Counted from the stretch's first letter, positions 21,906 to 35,366 are shown. The stretch: 64,000 nt of DNA from Chrysomallon squamiferum (GCA_012295275.1 CM022677.1:15157970-15221969); one strand, 5' to 3'. Notes: generated by a model not told the origin, from the letters alone. Numbers and translations: made by a program.

Positions 21906-22105
21906 ATCGCTGACTGTAAATCATAAAACAAAACACCTGAATTGATGTAAGGAACGTGTTTTTATTAGTTTGCGTGCATTTCAATACGAATATTGAGTCC
22001 TTTTTTTCACATTCGCAGTTTACAAAAGGCACTTTACGTACACATTCCTATTCACAAAATAAATTTAAATAGGATAAGTTTACATTTGTATAGACAGATA
22101 GATAT

Positions 22106-22153
<48 letters not shown>

Positions 22154-22506
22154 CTACATACAAACACTGCGTATATATATTTTCCTACTATATTTTTCGG
22201 TGATAATATTAAAAAGAACCCTTACTTTTAGAATTAATGTTTGGTCTTTATTCAGAAACCTGAAAAACGCCTTCAGCTAACATTACCGCCGTTTATACGA
22301 CAAATCTGAAATTTACCAGTCCTCTGATCAAAAACAATTCAAGGCCTCAGAAAAAGGAAATATTTTATTATAAACGACAATTAATATTAATATTATTATG
22401 TTTTCCCCCAAATTAATGTCCTCCTTATATACTGAAAAATTATGGTCTTTAATAATAAGTTATTTTATTATTAACAATAATAAGACTATACAGAAACGCG
22501 TGAAGT
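21906..22506. other. Unique AT-rich DNA with a (CA)n tract
   Basis: No gene seen. A (CA)n microsatellite lies at about 22109-22150, next to host-like AT-rich DNA just outside the right hairpin. Confidence 0.6.
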
Positions 22507-24165
22507 GCTAGATGAATGCTGTATTTATTATTGTATTGATATTACTGAAAATTAACTGTGCACCTTTCAGTGTCACAATGTGATACTTTGTTTTATGACA
22601 GCAGTAACATGACATTCCGCGACACAATTTATATCTCTCCCTACATGAAATTATTGATTAATCTAAAATTCAAATTTATCAAATTAAGACTATATCAGAT
22701 TATTTTTTAAAACACTGAGAAAAGTAAGTTAATCTAGAATGAAATTCCATGTTTATTCAATAATATAACTGATAATCTCTAATTAATGTAATTTTAATGT
22801 CTCATATAAATAATACAGACGTTAAAAAACTTGCGTCTTATTTTGTTACATTATCAGTGTAAAACGGCGATATTCTTTAGTTAAATGTGGTTTTATAAAA
22901 GTTCACGATTTCTTATGTAATTTATATTATTATTATTATTATAAAAGAAGTATTTAGATTTTATCTCGACAGAAACAATAAACTAAGAATAAATCTGATT
23001 TCTCTGATAATTTTACGAGGCCTAATAAAAAATTCGAAGTAATTTTTATATCCGCACTCAGAACAGTTCTAATGAAACTAAGAGAATAGCGTCAAACATA
23101 TATAGGAAGCTTCCGTTTTTACAGAAAACTAAAAACAAAACAAAAAATAAAACTATTAAGGTTCTATTATTGTTATTGTTATTTAGCTGTTGACAGAGGA
23201 CTGTGACAACTATGGTGTCTGCTTCACTGACTCGTTGATAATTACTGGGGAGCGGTTATATTAATATATAATGTAATAAGAGAACTTCAGGTATAATAAG
23301 AAATGTAAAGTATATATACAACCTTTTAATGAATGTAATGAAAACAAATAAACTTCGCATAATAAAATAACCTTCTTTGTTCTCAGCTAATCAGTACACA
23401 CTATCGTGATTTCAGGGAATTAACTCTGATATTTTAAAATATAACCTGATATAAACATACGATATTACTAAAATATAAGATTAACATTTGTCAACACACT
23501 TAACCTACAAACTGTAAATATCACTGCTCATAATTAATTCTCATCTTTTTACTTTTGTAACGCCATGTAGAATTATCATTTATAACTGTCAGTAATAACT
23601 GTGGTTATCAATATTTTCTGTAGTGTATATAATATCTAAGTTCCACGTACAGTAAAATTACACCTTTTTATTATACGATTTAGAATTAGCAAAGTAAAAT
23701 ATAATATCTTGTTATTGTTAATAAAACGGACATTCGTAGCGGTATCTGAAGTTAGTTGCACAAAGTTCTGCTGTGTTTGTTTTTCAGTGAAACAAGTTTC
23801 TGGTGTTTATAAAATGTCACACTAGATGCGCTCTCTTTATTTCTCGATATATGTTTCACGTCACATATAAAGCTACTGTTATTTATAAAAACATTATAAC
23901 ACGGAAGTTCCATCTATATTTCTGAATGTTCACAGTGAAATCATACCTTTAATTTTCAGTATAATTTGTCGTATAACTTACTGAATATCATCTCATTCAA
24001 GAAGGATAGTTGAGAAATTGAGAAATAACGAGGCCTTCCAGACTGCAGTTCTTTGTTACTAAGCAAAACTGAATTAGATATTAGCTGGACCTGATAATTA
24101 AATATTGATTTTCTTTTTCTAGATAGGTATGTATTGAAAAGCTGAGGTTACATTGTTAAATAATA
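22507..24165 (+). repeat. Inverted duplication partner, left copy
   Basis: Matches 57955-59750 in inverted orientation. Examples: AGTGCTAGATGAATG with CATTCATCTAGCA (59739-59750); GCGCTCTCTTTATTTCTCG near 23829 with its complement near 58336; GAAGGATAGTTGAGAAATTG near 24000 with its complement near 58100. No coding exon is evident in either copy. Confidence 0.85.
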
Positions 24166-25060
24166 GCAAACAATTTATGGTTCTTTCACTAAATTTAAAT
24201 GTGTTAGTATAAAGAGGTCTGCTTGAAGCAAATAAACTATTGTCATTCAGTTCTAATATGTGTGCTAAATAGCGTTCCTCATAATAACATATAACGTTAT
24301 TTTTTCTCAAAACTTTATGAATAACAAATTATTAAAATGATTCTGAAAAAAGGATGGTGAAAACTGAGTTACACTTTACTTGAACAAGAACATTTTTTTT
24401 TTCTTTACTGCAAAACAAAGGACATTTCAACTGTAATTTACAGGGACAAGCTTTGTTTTCTATGACATAAAACAGTTAATAAAATAAATAAATTAATTAA
24501 TTAATTTATTAATATTAATGTTAATCTCGAAGATCCTTCAGTATTTTCAGAATACACTGAACCGCTCCCAATATTTTCAACAGTGTTTATACATTTTTTT
24601 GCTGAAGTTTTAATTTCTTATCACTGTAATCTGAGAGGTTAGATAGATAGGTGGACAGATAGATAGACAGAGAGACAGATAGACAGTGAGACAGATATAC
24701 CTACAGAGAGATAAATCCATAGACAGACAGACATACAAACAGTACCAGTAGATTCAAAACTTCAATAAACTAAACTCCTTGACAAATATCACACAAGAAT
24801 ACAATATCTTTAAAGTCTGCACCAGCTGGGATTTCGAGATTTGCGCAAGAAACAAGACAATACCAATTTGGGCACCCGTCACATCCTATGAACTCGTCCG
24901 AATTCATTCCATCATCAACTCTGCCACAGAGTTCACATTTTTCTTGTGTATCTACTACATCTCTGTCTTCCAGTTCAGGCTCATCACCATCAACGTTTTC
25001 TTTGGCTGCATCCACCGGTTCCTCAAAATATGGGGCCACTTTTACCTCATCCATTGGTGC
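24165..25060 (+). repeat. Direct duplication, left copy
   Basis: Corresponds to 39915-41063 in the same orientation (for example GGTTCTTTC near 24180 and 39923, AAGATCCTTCAGTATTTT near 24528 and 40111). Includes a GATA/GACA-type microsatellite at 24640-24740 and the PHD-like ORF on the - strand. Confidence 0.85.
24770..25054 (-). CDS. PHD-finger-like protein fragment, copy 1
   Basis: A 94-codon frame: acidic N-terminal half (GDEPELEDRDVVDTQ), then a zinc-finger-like block CELCGRVDDG, GCDGCPNWYC and FLCDICQGV before the stop. Spacing resembles a PHD finger (C-x2-C, C-x2-C, aromatic WY, C-x2-C), which in chromatin proteins reads histone tails. The usual WYH...C ligand pair is instead WYCLVSC, so zinc binding may be altered. 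Copy 2 has a coiled-coil upstream (RYEEELAEKKNEEEKAKK). A coiled-coil plus a C-terminal finger would suit a transposase tail as well as a host gene. Likely a gene or element fragment, with the 5' part missing or in another exon. Confidence 0.5.
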   Translation of the reverse strand: MDEVKVAPYFEEPVDAAKENVDGDEPELEDRDVVDTQEKCELCGRVDDGMNSDEFIGCDGCPNWYCLVSCANLEIPAGADFKDIVFLCDICQGV

Positions 25061-25500
25061 CAGAATTTATTTAACGTGATATTATTATTTGATGAATTAT
25101 TGTAAAATTACTATTTCATTTAATGTTTTTCATTTAATTTTATTTATTTATTTTATTTATTTCATTTCATTTATTTCAGTTGAAAAAGGAGAGGCCCCGG
25201 TATCTGTATGAAAAGGCTGAAAAACAGTATTTACATATATTTGAAACCTTTATACAGTGAAATGAAATTTTTATGAAACCATACAAATTTACAGTCGTAG
25301 TGAAACCCAGATCTCTCTTTCTCTAATCATAATAAATAACATGTAGAAATTTTCACGTATCAAAGCGGAACTTCGTAACAAATTGAAATTCTTGATCTTA
25401 TTTTTACTCTTAATGAAGAAATATTAAGTTTTATTAAAGAAACATTTTAAATATATGAAATAAATTAAGAATGCGCAAATAGAGATACTACTACTACTAT

Positions 25501-25541
<41 letters not shown>

Positions 25542-26440
25542 ATAATAATAATAATAATTATAGTCAATTTCATAGACTAGGGAAATAAATCTGTTTTCCA
25601 TTAAGAATCAATACAACGATGATAATGGATAACAACAACAGAACAAATTTTGAAAAATATAAATACAAAAGATAATAATGATATAATGTACGGGATAAAT
25701 GGAACCTCCAGAAATACCGTGCGCCGCGATTCGATCTACGATTGTGGAAAAATAACGTTCTGTATATATACATTGGTCACGTGACATAAGCAATACTTCC
25801 CGATTCCAGATTCATCTATCAAAGTTTGTGGAAAAATCACGTTCTAAATACATAATAATGGTCACGTGACATATTTCCTGTCTTCATGACCTGTCACCGG
25901 AAGTGGGAGGAATTTACTCCGCCAAGTAAAAGTTATATCGATTAGACTTATCTTCTTTTAACGATATCTGTTCACAAACATAGATTAGAGTTATGTCCCT
26001 TATATGAGATGTACTCACTAAGCAACGTAAAAATTATATGGATTAGAGTTATCTCCCTTTAGTGACAAGTGTTCACAAACATTGATTAGAGTTATATCCC
26101 TTACGTGATATGTACTCACTTAGCTTACGTATGCTAATTATCAGTACGGGATAAACGGAGCCACCCATATGCCGCGATTCAATCTACGATTGTAAAAAAA
26201 TCACTTTGTTTATTTATATGACATAAGCAGTGACGTGTCACCGGAAGTGGGAGAAGTTTTCTCCGCGAAGTAAAAATTTCATCGATTAGCAATTACAGTG
26301 GGATTTATGTCGCTTGTGTTACATGTAGTGGATCTGAAGTGATATCTTTTGAATCCAATATCTGTGGACATTTTTCGCCAGGTCACCAAATGTGACCAAA
26401 GTTCCGTTTAAGCGACTGGGATGTTAAAAACACTATGCAT
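25061..26440. repeat. Dispersed repeat cluster with AGGGAGATAACTC-type motifs
   Basis: Contains an (ACT)n/(AAT)n tract (about 25488-25560) and pieces found inverted at 43240-43640 (CATAGACTAGGGAAATAA near 25570; CTCTCTTTCTCTAATCAT near 25312). Repeated blocks of TAGAGTTAT..CCCTT with TACTCACTAAGC recur at 25988-26130. Related blocks occur at 42400-42900 and 61340-63060. A 50-base piece near 26378 (GTCACCAAATGTGACC, then CGACTGGGATGTTAAAAA) also recurs in both inverted-duplication arms (2578-2625 and about 34890-34945). Probably old non-autonomous transposon debris; no gene seen. Confidence 0.65.
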
Positions 26441-26477
26441 TAGTCGTGCAAAAAAACAACAACAGCAACACATTAAT

Positions 26478-26760
26478 GCTAAAGTGAAGCCAGCTAACAT
26501 TTCCAACCTTAACGTCATAGAGTTATCGGTCGGTTAACAAAACAGTTTATCACAGGCGATAACTCTATCAAGCAAGAGTTTGCTATTGTTTTTCCTTATT
26601 AATTCAAGTATTAGTTCGCTAAAGTGAAGACAACGAACAAATCTAGCGAACTTTTACACCGTCAGGTTAAAGAATGATTGGTTAGTTAACGGAACAAGTT
26701 ATCATGGCAGATAACGCTATAGCCTTGTATTTGCTATATTTTTCTTTTCAATTCCAGTAG
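26478..26760 (+). repeat. Two-copy tandem duplication (about 140 bp units)
   Basis: The blocks beginning GCTAAAGTGAAG (about 26478 and 26619) each continue with a GGTTAGTTAAC- or GGTCGGTTAAC-like segment and a GATAAC.CTAT segment. The copies are clearly diverged. No coding potential. Confidence 0.6.
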
Positions 26761-27207
26761 GCTTACTTACACGGAATTTAAAAAAAAAAAAAAACGCTTG
26801 TTTGAACATTTATTAACGGCTGATTTGAATAATTAGGACTCAATTTTTCTGGCTATTTTAATTAATAAAGAATTTTGCTATTTCATTTTAGTTGTTGGCA
26901 AAATAAGGTAAGCCAATACATCGAGTTTATTGAACTTCGAGCAACTCTGTTCACTGGAAAAATGTGGACATAGAAATAAGTAATGTTTCATAGTTTTAGA
27001 AATTCCATAGCTACAGTTTGGCGTTCTGTTTATTTTGCGTTTGAATCTGATTGAGTTTAGGTTAGTTGAGTAGCTGATTCTGAGTTTGGTAAGGTTCTTA
27101 TGTAGTTTCTTACTAAAATTATTTTGGAATTTGAAGATGAAAGGTGTAACTAATGTGATTTTATATCTTTACTATTCACCCACGCCCGTCCACAATTCAA
27201 TATGGCT

Positions 27208-29998
27208 GTCGGTTTCTTCAAGGCAGTGCACTGTATCTAGTATATTACAGTCTGTGGTATGTACTATCCTGCCAGTGAGTATGTTTGTTCAAGGCAGTGC
27301 ATCGTGTCTGCTATATTATAGACTGTGGTATGTACTACCCTGTCAGTGAGTCTGTTTGTTCAAGGCAGTGCATCGTGTCTACTACATTACAGATTGTGGT
27401 ATGTACTACCCTGTCAGTGAGTCTGTTCAACTCAGTGGATCGTGTCTAGTATTACAGACTGTGGTATGTACTATCCTGTCAGTGAGTCTGTTTGTTTTTT
27501 CAAGGCAATGCATCGTGTTTAGCATATTACAGACTGTGGTATGCAGTATCCTGCCAGCGAGTCTGTTTGTTCAAGCCAGTGCATCGTGCCTACTATATTA
27601 CAGACTGTGGTATGTACTATCCTGTCAGTAAGTCTATTTCTTCAAGGCAGTGCATCGTGTTTAGTATATTACAGACTGTGGTATGTACTACCCTGCCAGT
27701 GAGTTTGTTCAAAGCAGTGGATCGTGTCTAGTATTACAGTATGTAGTATGTACTACCCTGCCAGTGAGTCTGTTTGTTCAAGGTCAATGGATCGTGCTAC
27801 TATATTACAGACTGTGGCATATACTATCCTGTCAGTGAGTCTGTTCAAGTCAATGCATCGTGTCTAGTATTCTACAGACTGTGGTATGTACTATCCTCTC
27901 AGTGAGTTTGTTCAAGGCAGTGGATCGTGTCTAGTATTACAGTATGTGGTATGTACTAACCTGTCAGTGAGTCTGTTTGTTCACGGCTGTGCATCGTGCT
28001 TACTATATTACAGACTGTGGTATGTACTACCCTGTCAGTGAGTCTGTTTTTTCAAGGCAGTGCACTGTATCTAGAATTACAGACTGTGGTATGTACTATC
28101 CTGTCAGTGAGTCTGTTCAAGTCAGTGCATCGTGCCTACTCTATTACAGACTGTGGTAGGTACTATCCTGTCAATCTGTTTGTTAAAGGGTATGCATCGT
28201 GTCTACTGTGGTTTGTAATATCCTGTCAGTAAGTCTGTTTATTCAAGGCAATGCACTGTGTCTACAAACTGTGGTATGTACAATTCTGTCAGTGAGTCTG
28301 TTCAAGGCCGTTCATCGTGCAAGCTAGTGGATCTGTCTAGTATATTGTAGACTGTGGTATGTAGTACCCTGTCAGTGAGTCTGTTTTTTCAAGGCAGTGC
28401 ACTGTATCTAGAATTACATACTGTGGTATGTACTATCCTGCCAGTGAGTCTCTTTGTTCAAGGCAGTGCATCGTGCCTACTATATTGTAGACTGTGGTAT
28501 GTACTACCCTATCAGTGAGTCTGATTAAGGCAGTGCACTGTATGTAGACTGTGGTATGTACTACCCTGTCAGTGAGTGTTTGTTCAAGGCCGGGCATCGT
28601 GTCTAGTATACTACAGACTGTGGTATGTACTACCCTGTCAGTGAGTGTTTGTTCAAGGCCGGGCATCGTGTCTAGTATACTACAGACTGTGGTATGTACT
28701 ACCCTGTCAGTGATTCTTTGTTGAAGCCGTGCATCGTTTCTAGTTGTTGTTACAGACTGTGGTATGTACCATCCTCTCAGTCAGTCTGTTTGTTCAAGGG
28801 AGTGCACTGTATCTAGTATATTACAGGCTGTGGCATGTACTACCCTGTCAGTGAGTCTGTTTCTTCAAGGCAATGCATCGTGTTTAGTATATTACAGACT
28901 ATGGTATGTACTACCCTGTCAGTTAGTCTGTTTGTTTAAGGCAATGCATCGTGTTTAGTACATTACACACTGTGGTATTATCCTGTGAGCGAGTATGTTT
29001 GCTCAAAGCAGTGCATCGTGTCTAGTATATTACAGACTGTGGTATGTACCACCCTGTCAGTGAGTCTGTTCAAGGCAGTGCATCGTGTCTAGTATATATT
29101 GCAGACTGTTGTATGTACTAACCTGTCAGTGAGTCTGTTTATTCAAGGCAGTGCACTGTATCTAGCATTACACAATGTGGAATGTACTACCTTGTCAGTG
29201 ATTCTCTTTGTTGAAGGCAGTGCATCGTTTCTAGTTGTTGTTACAGACTGTGGTCTGTACCATCCTCTCAGTCAGTCTGTTTGTTCAAGGGAGTGCACTG
29301 TATCTAGTCTATTACAGACTGTGGCATGTACTACCCTGTCAGTGAGTCTGTTTGTTCTAGGCAGGGCATGGTGTCTGGTATATTACAGACTGTGGTATGT
29401 ACTACCCTGTTAGTGATTATGTTTCTTCAAGGCAATGCATCGTGTCTAGTTGTTGTTATAGATTGTTGTATGTACTAACCGATCAGTGAGTCTGTTTGTT
29501 CAAGGCAGTGCACTGTATCTAGAATTACAGACTGTGGTATGTACTATCCTGTCAGTGAGTCTCTTTGTTCAAGGCAATGCGTCGTGTCTACTATATTACA
29601 CATTGTGGTATGTACTACCCTGTCAGTGAGTATCTTTTTCAAGGCAGTGCATCGTGTTTAGTATATTACAGACTGTGGTATGTACTACCCTGTGAGTGAG
29701 TCTGCTTGTTCAAGGCACTGCACTGTATCTAGTATATTGCAGAATGTGGTACGTACTACCCTGTCAGAGAGTCTCTGGTATGTATTACCCTGTCAGTGAG
29801 TCTGTTCAAGGCAGTTCATCGTGTCTAGTAGATTACAGACTGTGGTATGTACTAACCTGTCAGTGAGTACGTTTGTTCAAGGCAGTGAATCGTGTCTAGA
29901 TGTTGTTAAAGACTGTGGTTTGTATTATCCTGTCAGTGAGTCTGTTTAAGGCAGTGCATCGTGTCTAGTTGTTGTTACATACTGTGGTATGTACTATA
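27208..29998 (+). repeat. Minisatellite of 71-bp units, about 2.8 kb
   Basis: Roughly 39 imperfect copies of a 71-base unit containing GTGGTATGTACTACCCTGTC, AGTGAGTCTGTTTGTTCAAG and GCAGTGCATCGTGTCTAG, ending TATATTACAGACT. Units vary by substitution and by loss of short blocks (for example TTTGTT). Because 71 is not a multiple of three, the short cysteine-rich reading frames are repeat artefacts. The array is flanked by ordinary AT-rich DNA. Confidence 0.95.
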
Positions 29999-29999
29999 G

Positions 30000-30890
30000 T
30001 GTCTATGGTTTTTATATCAGGTCTTTCTGGAAACTTATATCATTTACATGCACTGCAATATTAATTCAAAATGTTATTGTTAAAATCTAAAATACTTGTT
30101 ATTTTTGTCAAAATTGTCATTTTTGTCAGTCACTGAATGATTGATGGAAATTTGACCATTCATGAATTGTTTTTTTTATATGCTATTTATTTTAAAATAC
30201 TTTAAATTTTAACATTTGTTTAATGTAAAATGACTTTTTAAGCCTGTATTCAAATCTGCAATCAACACTCAATAATTTCTCCATATTATTTAAGTTAAAA
30301 AACTATATAACTGTCTAACATGAATAAAGTATTATAAAATACCAACTTTGACCTAGGGAATAAAATTAAAAAAAACAACAACAACAAGCAAATAATAAAC
30401 ACATCCACAAAACACATTCACACACACTGACACACAAAACACCCACCCAAGGTAAAAGTGCTTTACCATATTAACACATGGTGGAGAGGAAGTTTCCTAT
30501 CTGTTTATCAGTGAGTTTCTTTCTAAACAAAAACATTTTACACAGTAATTGTTATAATCACTAACAACAATTTTTCTTTTGTCTGCACCTGACACCAGAA
30601 TGGAAACAGGACAAGAACAGTTTTATCTCGTTGTTATTGTAAGTGTGGTTTATGTAGCCCTGCAGACATTTGGTGCAGAACAAGTGTCCTCGATACAGAA
30701 CTCACAGTGTGTCAAAAATTTCCATACAAAGTCAACACGAAAGAATATCATCAGAATGTGAAGCTGTTGCCATATCTGTTAATAATAAAAATAAAAATAA
30801 TAATAAGAACACAACAACAACAACAGCAACAACAGCAGCAGCAGCAAGGACATGGAAGAATCAGCGAAGATAAAAAAGATAAAAAAGAAA
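30000..30890. other. AT-rich spacer with a short unexplained ORF and CAA/CAG tracts
   Basis: Mostly non-genic. A 60-codon ORF at 30579-30761 contains a hydrophobic run (FYLVVIVSVVYVALQTFG), and an overlapping frame reads VCQKFPYKVNTKEYHQNVKL. Neither is recognised. CAA/CAG repeats at about 30810-30847 lead into the (AAT)n tract where the inverted duplication ends. Confidence 0.4.
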
Positions 30891-30891
30891 T

Positions 30892-30922
<31 letters not shown>

Positions 30923-31267
30923 CAACAACAAAAAAAAGCCAACACAATGGCCTCCTTAATTAAGTACATCAGTGAAAACAAAGATATGAATATTCTTAAG
31001 AGCTCTCATTTCAGCAACAAATAATTTACATTATTTTTTCTTACAAAAATCTGAATTAACAGTCTTTTTCATCAATGTTTATCTGATTAGGGCTAATAAA
31101 AAAATAAAAAATGCAAGTAATGAGATAATAGTTAACATTAGCTTCTGACAAAAATATTACATTCTGATTATTTTTTACCTTAATTTTTATACAAATATCA
31201 TTATCATCTTTGTCAGTTAAAGAGGTGACACAGGTGACTGGAAAAAGAAAAGACAGTTTTAACTTAC

Positions 31268-31438
31268 TTGTTCTCTTCCAGTTCCGTTTGATATTTTTTG
31301 TGTGATTGTTTAATGTTCCCAACATGAGTAACCATTACCTCCATTGTACAACTGAGTCTCATCTCCTACAAAAACACACACAATTTGTACAGACTTTTAC
31401 TTGTAGAATTCTCTGGTTATTAATTATTGCTCCTTTTA

Positions 31439-31469
<31 letters not shown>

Positions 31470-34400
31470 AAAATAAATAATAGAATAAAGTAAAAAAGTT
31501 AGAATAAAGTAAAAAGAATCTTAAAATCAGACTGCCATTTCATGGCAGGTGTCTTTATAACTGAACAAATAATTAGTGCTTAGTGATTCTATGGATTCTT
31601 TCAATAAATGAGATTTTATGTGCAGACAAAGCATCAGTATACAATAATTGCTAATCATTTTCATGATTTTACAAAAACAAAAATATTACATTTTTATGTA
31701 AATTGCTTAATTCAGTGTAAGAAAACTATTTTGCATAGAATTTTGTGAAAGACTGAAGAAATATTTAAAACTGAAATAAAATGAATAATGTATTTAAATA
31801 CCTGCTGGACAGCACCAAATACTTCAACTCTACTGGAGACTCGAGCTACTCTTTGTTCCAAAATGTCAGTCTGAGTTTGTATTTATCAACAATTTCTTGA
31901 ATATTTCTATCCTTAACAAGCTGATTTAACTTCTGAAAATAAACAGTTTAAATCCACAGTTTAGTATATTGGTTTCTTCAGTTCCCATAAATACATGATG
32001 AAAGATCTGAATGTCATTCAGTAAATATTGACATTTCCTTGTTATAAAACAATTCAATTAATTAAGTCTGCATGAATCAATATAATTATAGTAAACTAAA
32101 AATAGAAATATAACCTTTTTTAAATCCTTTGTTTTGTATTGTAGTGAGATTTAATGATGCAGTTATCAATTTAAATTATTTACTGAAAAATAATCTAAAG
32201 AGATAAAAACATGTCTAAAATAAAGATGAATTTGATTCACATAATTAAAGGTAAAGAAGAATTTTAGATTCAGAAACATCTTCAACACAATTAACATAAT
32301 CTGTTTTTCTTTATGAACTGATTTCACACATACCTCAACATCATTCCTTAAGCCATGTAGTTCTTGGTCCATGTTCTTTTTAGCAATGTCCCACGACCTT
32401 TCTTGAATCTCTTTTCTCTGCTCTTGAGTCAATTTGTCCATCTTGAAGGTCAGGAACTTAGTCTAGTTAAAATACCAAAAATAAACTGTAATATATAAAT
32501 TCAATCAAATGCTAATGTAAGAACATTCAAGTCACATTACACTGAAAATAATAAAGTATGTTAATAAAATAATAAGCAGACATTTCATTAGTTTGACATT
32601 ATTTTGTAAATAGGAAACATAAATTCCCCAATAGTCTGAGCAAGAGATACATATTCTGTGTATACATGAGTGAGAGTGTGTGTGTGTGTGTTTTTTAATA
32701 TTTGTATCTATAATATGGCTTTTTAAATAGGAAAAGTAGCTCTTTTCATAAGCTTGTTATTTCATTTTCAGACTAAACTGAGTGAAGATTGTCTAGTATA
32801 ATAAGTTAAAGATAAATGTGTAAGAAGAAAAATTATTACTACATTTAATAAACACTAAAAGCATACACCATCTCCAAAACAAAGAACCTACACTAACTGA
32901 ATAAATAATCATTTTTCACATATGTATTGTTTATCACATTGAAAGATCTCAATGACAAAAATTAATCTAAAATAACAAATAAATCACATCTTTAAGTAAA
33001 ATTCAAAGTAAATGCAGAATAAAAATGTACTTACTTTGACTTCTTCATCTGATAAGTTGGTGAACTGAAATAAAAATACACAGTTGAGACAGCTGTCCTA
33101 ATGGGAAAATAAATCTGGATATTGCTGATATTTCGCTAGTTAAGGAAAATGATGGATGCAACATGAACTGCTGAACTTAAAACATGTTTCCTAACTAATT
33201 TAACTAATGTCTGCAATGACTGAAATAAGAAAACCTCAGCATAATATAAAACATCAGTATAAATAAAATGCGTATACATGCAAAAACTCTACATGATTTA
33301 AATAAACATAATTGAAAACTAGGGAAAAAAAGTTAGAGAGAATGACCAATGAGCCATTTCAACTGAAGGTATAACCAGACTTGCTAATCATAAATCATTG
33401 TCAAAAATCCCACAATAAGGACAAGTGTTTATTTTTAAGAACTGTTAGTGAATCACAACAGTTTGACAGAACTTGATAGAATGAACTAAAAAATAATTTA
33501 CAGACACATGATAACTATATCATAACAGATACCAATGCTTTTCAGTTCTAATAACAAAAAGTTAATGTCACTCTCCACTAGGTATGTGAATTCAGTCATT
33601 TCGATTACTTTTTTGGAACACTTAGAACTGATTCTATACATCTAATTTTAGATTTGATTAAAAATATAAGTTAATAATCTGGCTACAACATTAAATTTAT
33701 CCACAATAGTATTCTTTTAATCCCAAAAGATAACGAGAATTTTAATTAATTAATAATAATAAATTGCTAATGTTTTGAATGAGATGATATAATTAATTCA
33801 TAAAAAAATATATATATCAGATTTGAATCCTGAACGAAATAATTCAGACAATCGTATGATACTGCAACACTGACAAAGAAACTAATAACTTCTGTGTCAT
33901 CTCATATATAAAGTTTTGACTGGTAGGAAACAGAATTGTAAGGATTTACATCTGCTTCTTCCTGATCAATGGCAATTTATAACATAATTACCACCAAGTT
34001 GATGTCTATGCATTTGGAAGGTACATTTTTCAGGAATATCATGGAATTTTTATAAAACAGAATCAAGAAATGAAGTACAGGTTTTTACAGGTTTGTTTTA
34101 TTTTAATTATTATTTTTCTTATTGTTGTGGTGGTGGTGGTTGTTGCTGATGCTATTATTACTATTCATGTTTCTATTACGTATTTTTAAATAATTATTTA
34201 AAATTATATTTTTTCATTAAAACAAATAAAAAATATATAAACTCTACTGATCTGTCTTTTGTCTGACTTACCTGAAAGGTCTTCCAAGCTGGTTAAGAAA
34301 ATCCTCTGAAATGCTGGACATCACAAGATCGAAAGTTTGATCTGGTGGTATGATAGGTGTATTTAAACAACTATCTGGTTTGATGTAAAAGTCACTGTGT
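31268..34400 (-). pseudogene. IRAG/LRMP (MRVI1)-like gene, right copy
   Basis: Minus-strand exons in order: about 34400-34272 (YIKPDSCLNT to ISEDFLNQLGRPF, donor GTAAGT); about 33066-33034 (FTNLSDEEVK, donor GTAAGT); about 32460-32333 (KFLTFKMDKLTQEQRKEIQE, then RSWDIAKKNMDQELHGL, donor GTATGT); about 31935-31812 (KLNQLVKDRNIQEIVDKYK, then after a one-base frame change ARVSSRVEVFGAVQQ, donor GTATTT); and 31365-31268 (MEVMVTHVGNIKQ, donor GTAAGT). The order FT.LS, RSWDIAKKN, ARVSSRVEVFGA, MEVMVTHV matches the coiled-coil of IRAG/LRMP, recalled as the part binding inositol trisphosphate receptors. The frame change near 31850 and the absence of the two 3' exons present in the left arm make this copy incomplete. 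Confidence 0.7.
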
Positions 34401-35283
34401 TCTAATATTTAGCCAGATTTGCCTAAATAAACAAATATAGAACAAAAAGTATTAAAAAAATCTGGTATAATTTTCTAATGTGATTAATTAATTTATCATA
34501 ATTATAATTTTCTGCTATACAAACAAAACTTCTTAACAAAACTTATATACTTTAACATCCAGTCAACAAAAAACAACAACTGTACAATCCAATGGGCTTA
34601 TATAAATAAACATATCGATTCATTATTTATTTTAGTTTTGATAAAATGTCTGTTCAAAACATGTATTGAATTTCTCAGTCATAGATTTAAAAATATTTGT
34701 TGGTAAGTGTTTCTTTCACTATACTGAAATAGAAATAATCAAACTTCATAATTTTTTCAACATCCTACTAGGAATCATCCAAATAGAAAAATTCATATAT
34801 ATAGTTGACCAGATTCATATTTCAGTTTATAAAGGAAAACATGTATTGGAAGTTAGATTTAAAAATATTCTTCAGAAACTAACTCATAATTTTTTTAACA
34901 TCCCAGTCATCCAAACAGAACTTTGGTAGCATTTGGTGACTGGCCATTACAAGCCCTGCATATGTACTTAAACACATTACTATTATTACCATTATTTATT
35001 ATTATAAGACATATCCAGACCACTTACTTCAGAACAAGTAGTAGTAGTAATAATAATAAGATAACAAAGGAGGAAGTACAATAAAACAAAACAAAATGTA
35101 AATAAATATATTAAAATTAACAATTACTAAATTTCAAGAAAAGAACTGAAAACAGTATTTTATCATCTAAACAAGTAAAGCACTTCTACCTTGCTTGCAT
35201 CCTTCTTTTTTAATTCTTCCAGACTTGTTTTTAAGAACAAAACAAACTAGAAGTGTCAAAAATATCATTACACACAGACACAT

Positions 35284-35286
<3 letters not shown>

Positions 35287-35366
<80 letters not shown>

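Noticed and set aside
21478-22032. 184-codon - strand ORF over the right terminal hairpin
   Set aside because: Its internal repeats (YDRRARATPEGAS twice) come from translating the hairpin tips; not a protein gene.
27086-29413. Cysteine-rich ORFs repeating VVCTILSVSLF-like peptides
   Set aside because: They follow the 71-bp minisatellite and change frame with every unit.
30579-30761. 60-codon ORF with a hydrophobic segment as a secreted or membrane peptide
   Set aside because: No splice or family support, and the overlapping frame is equally plausible.
32166-32441. Single 91-codon gene beginning MDKLTQEQRKEIQERSWDIA
   Set aside because: Only the first part is an exon; the rest reads through a GTATGT donor into intron.
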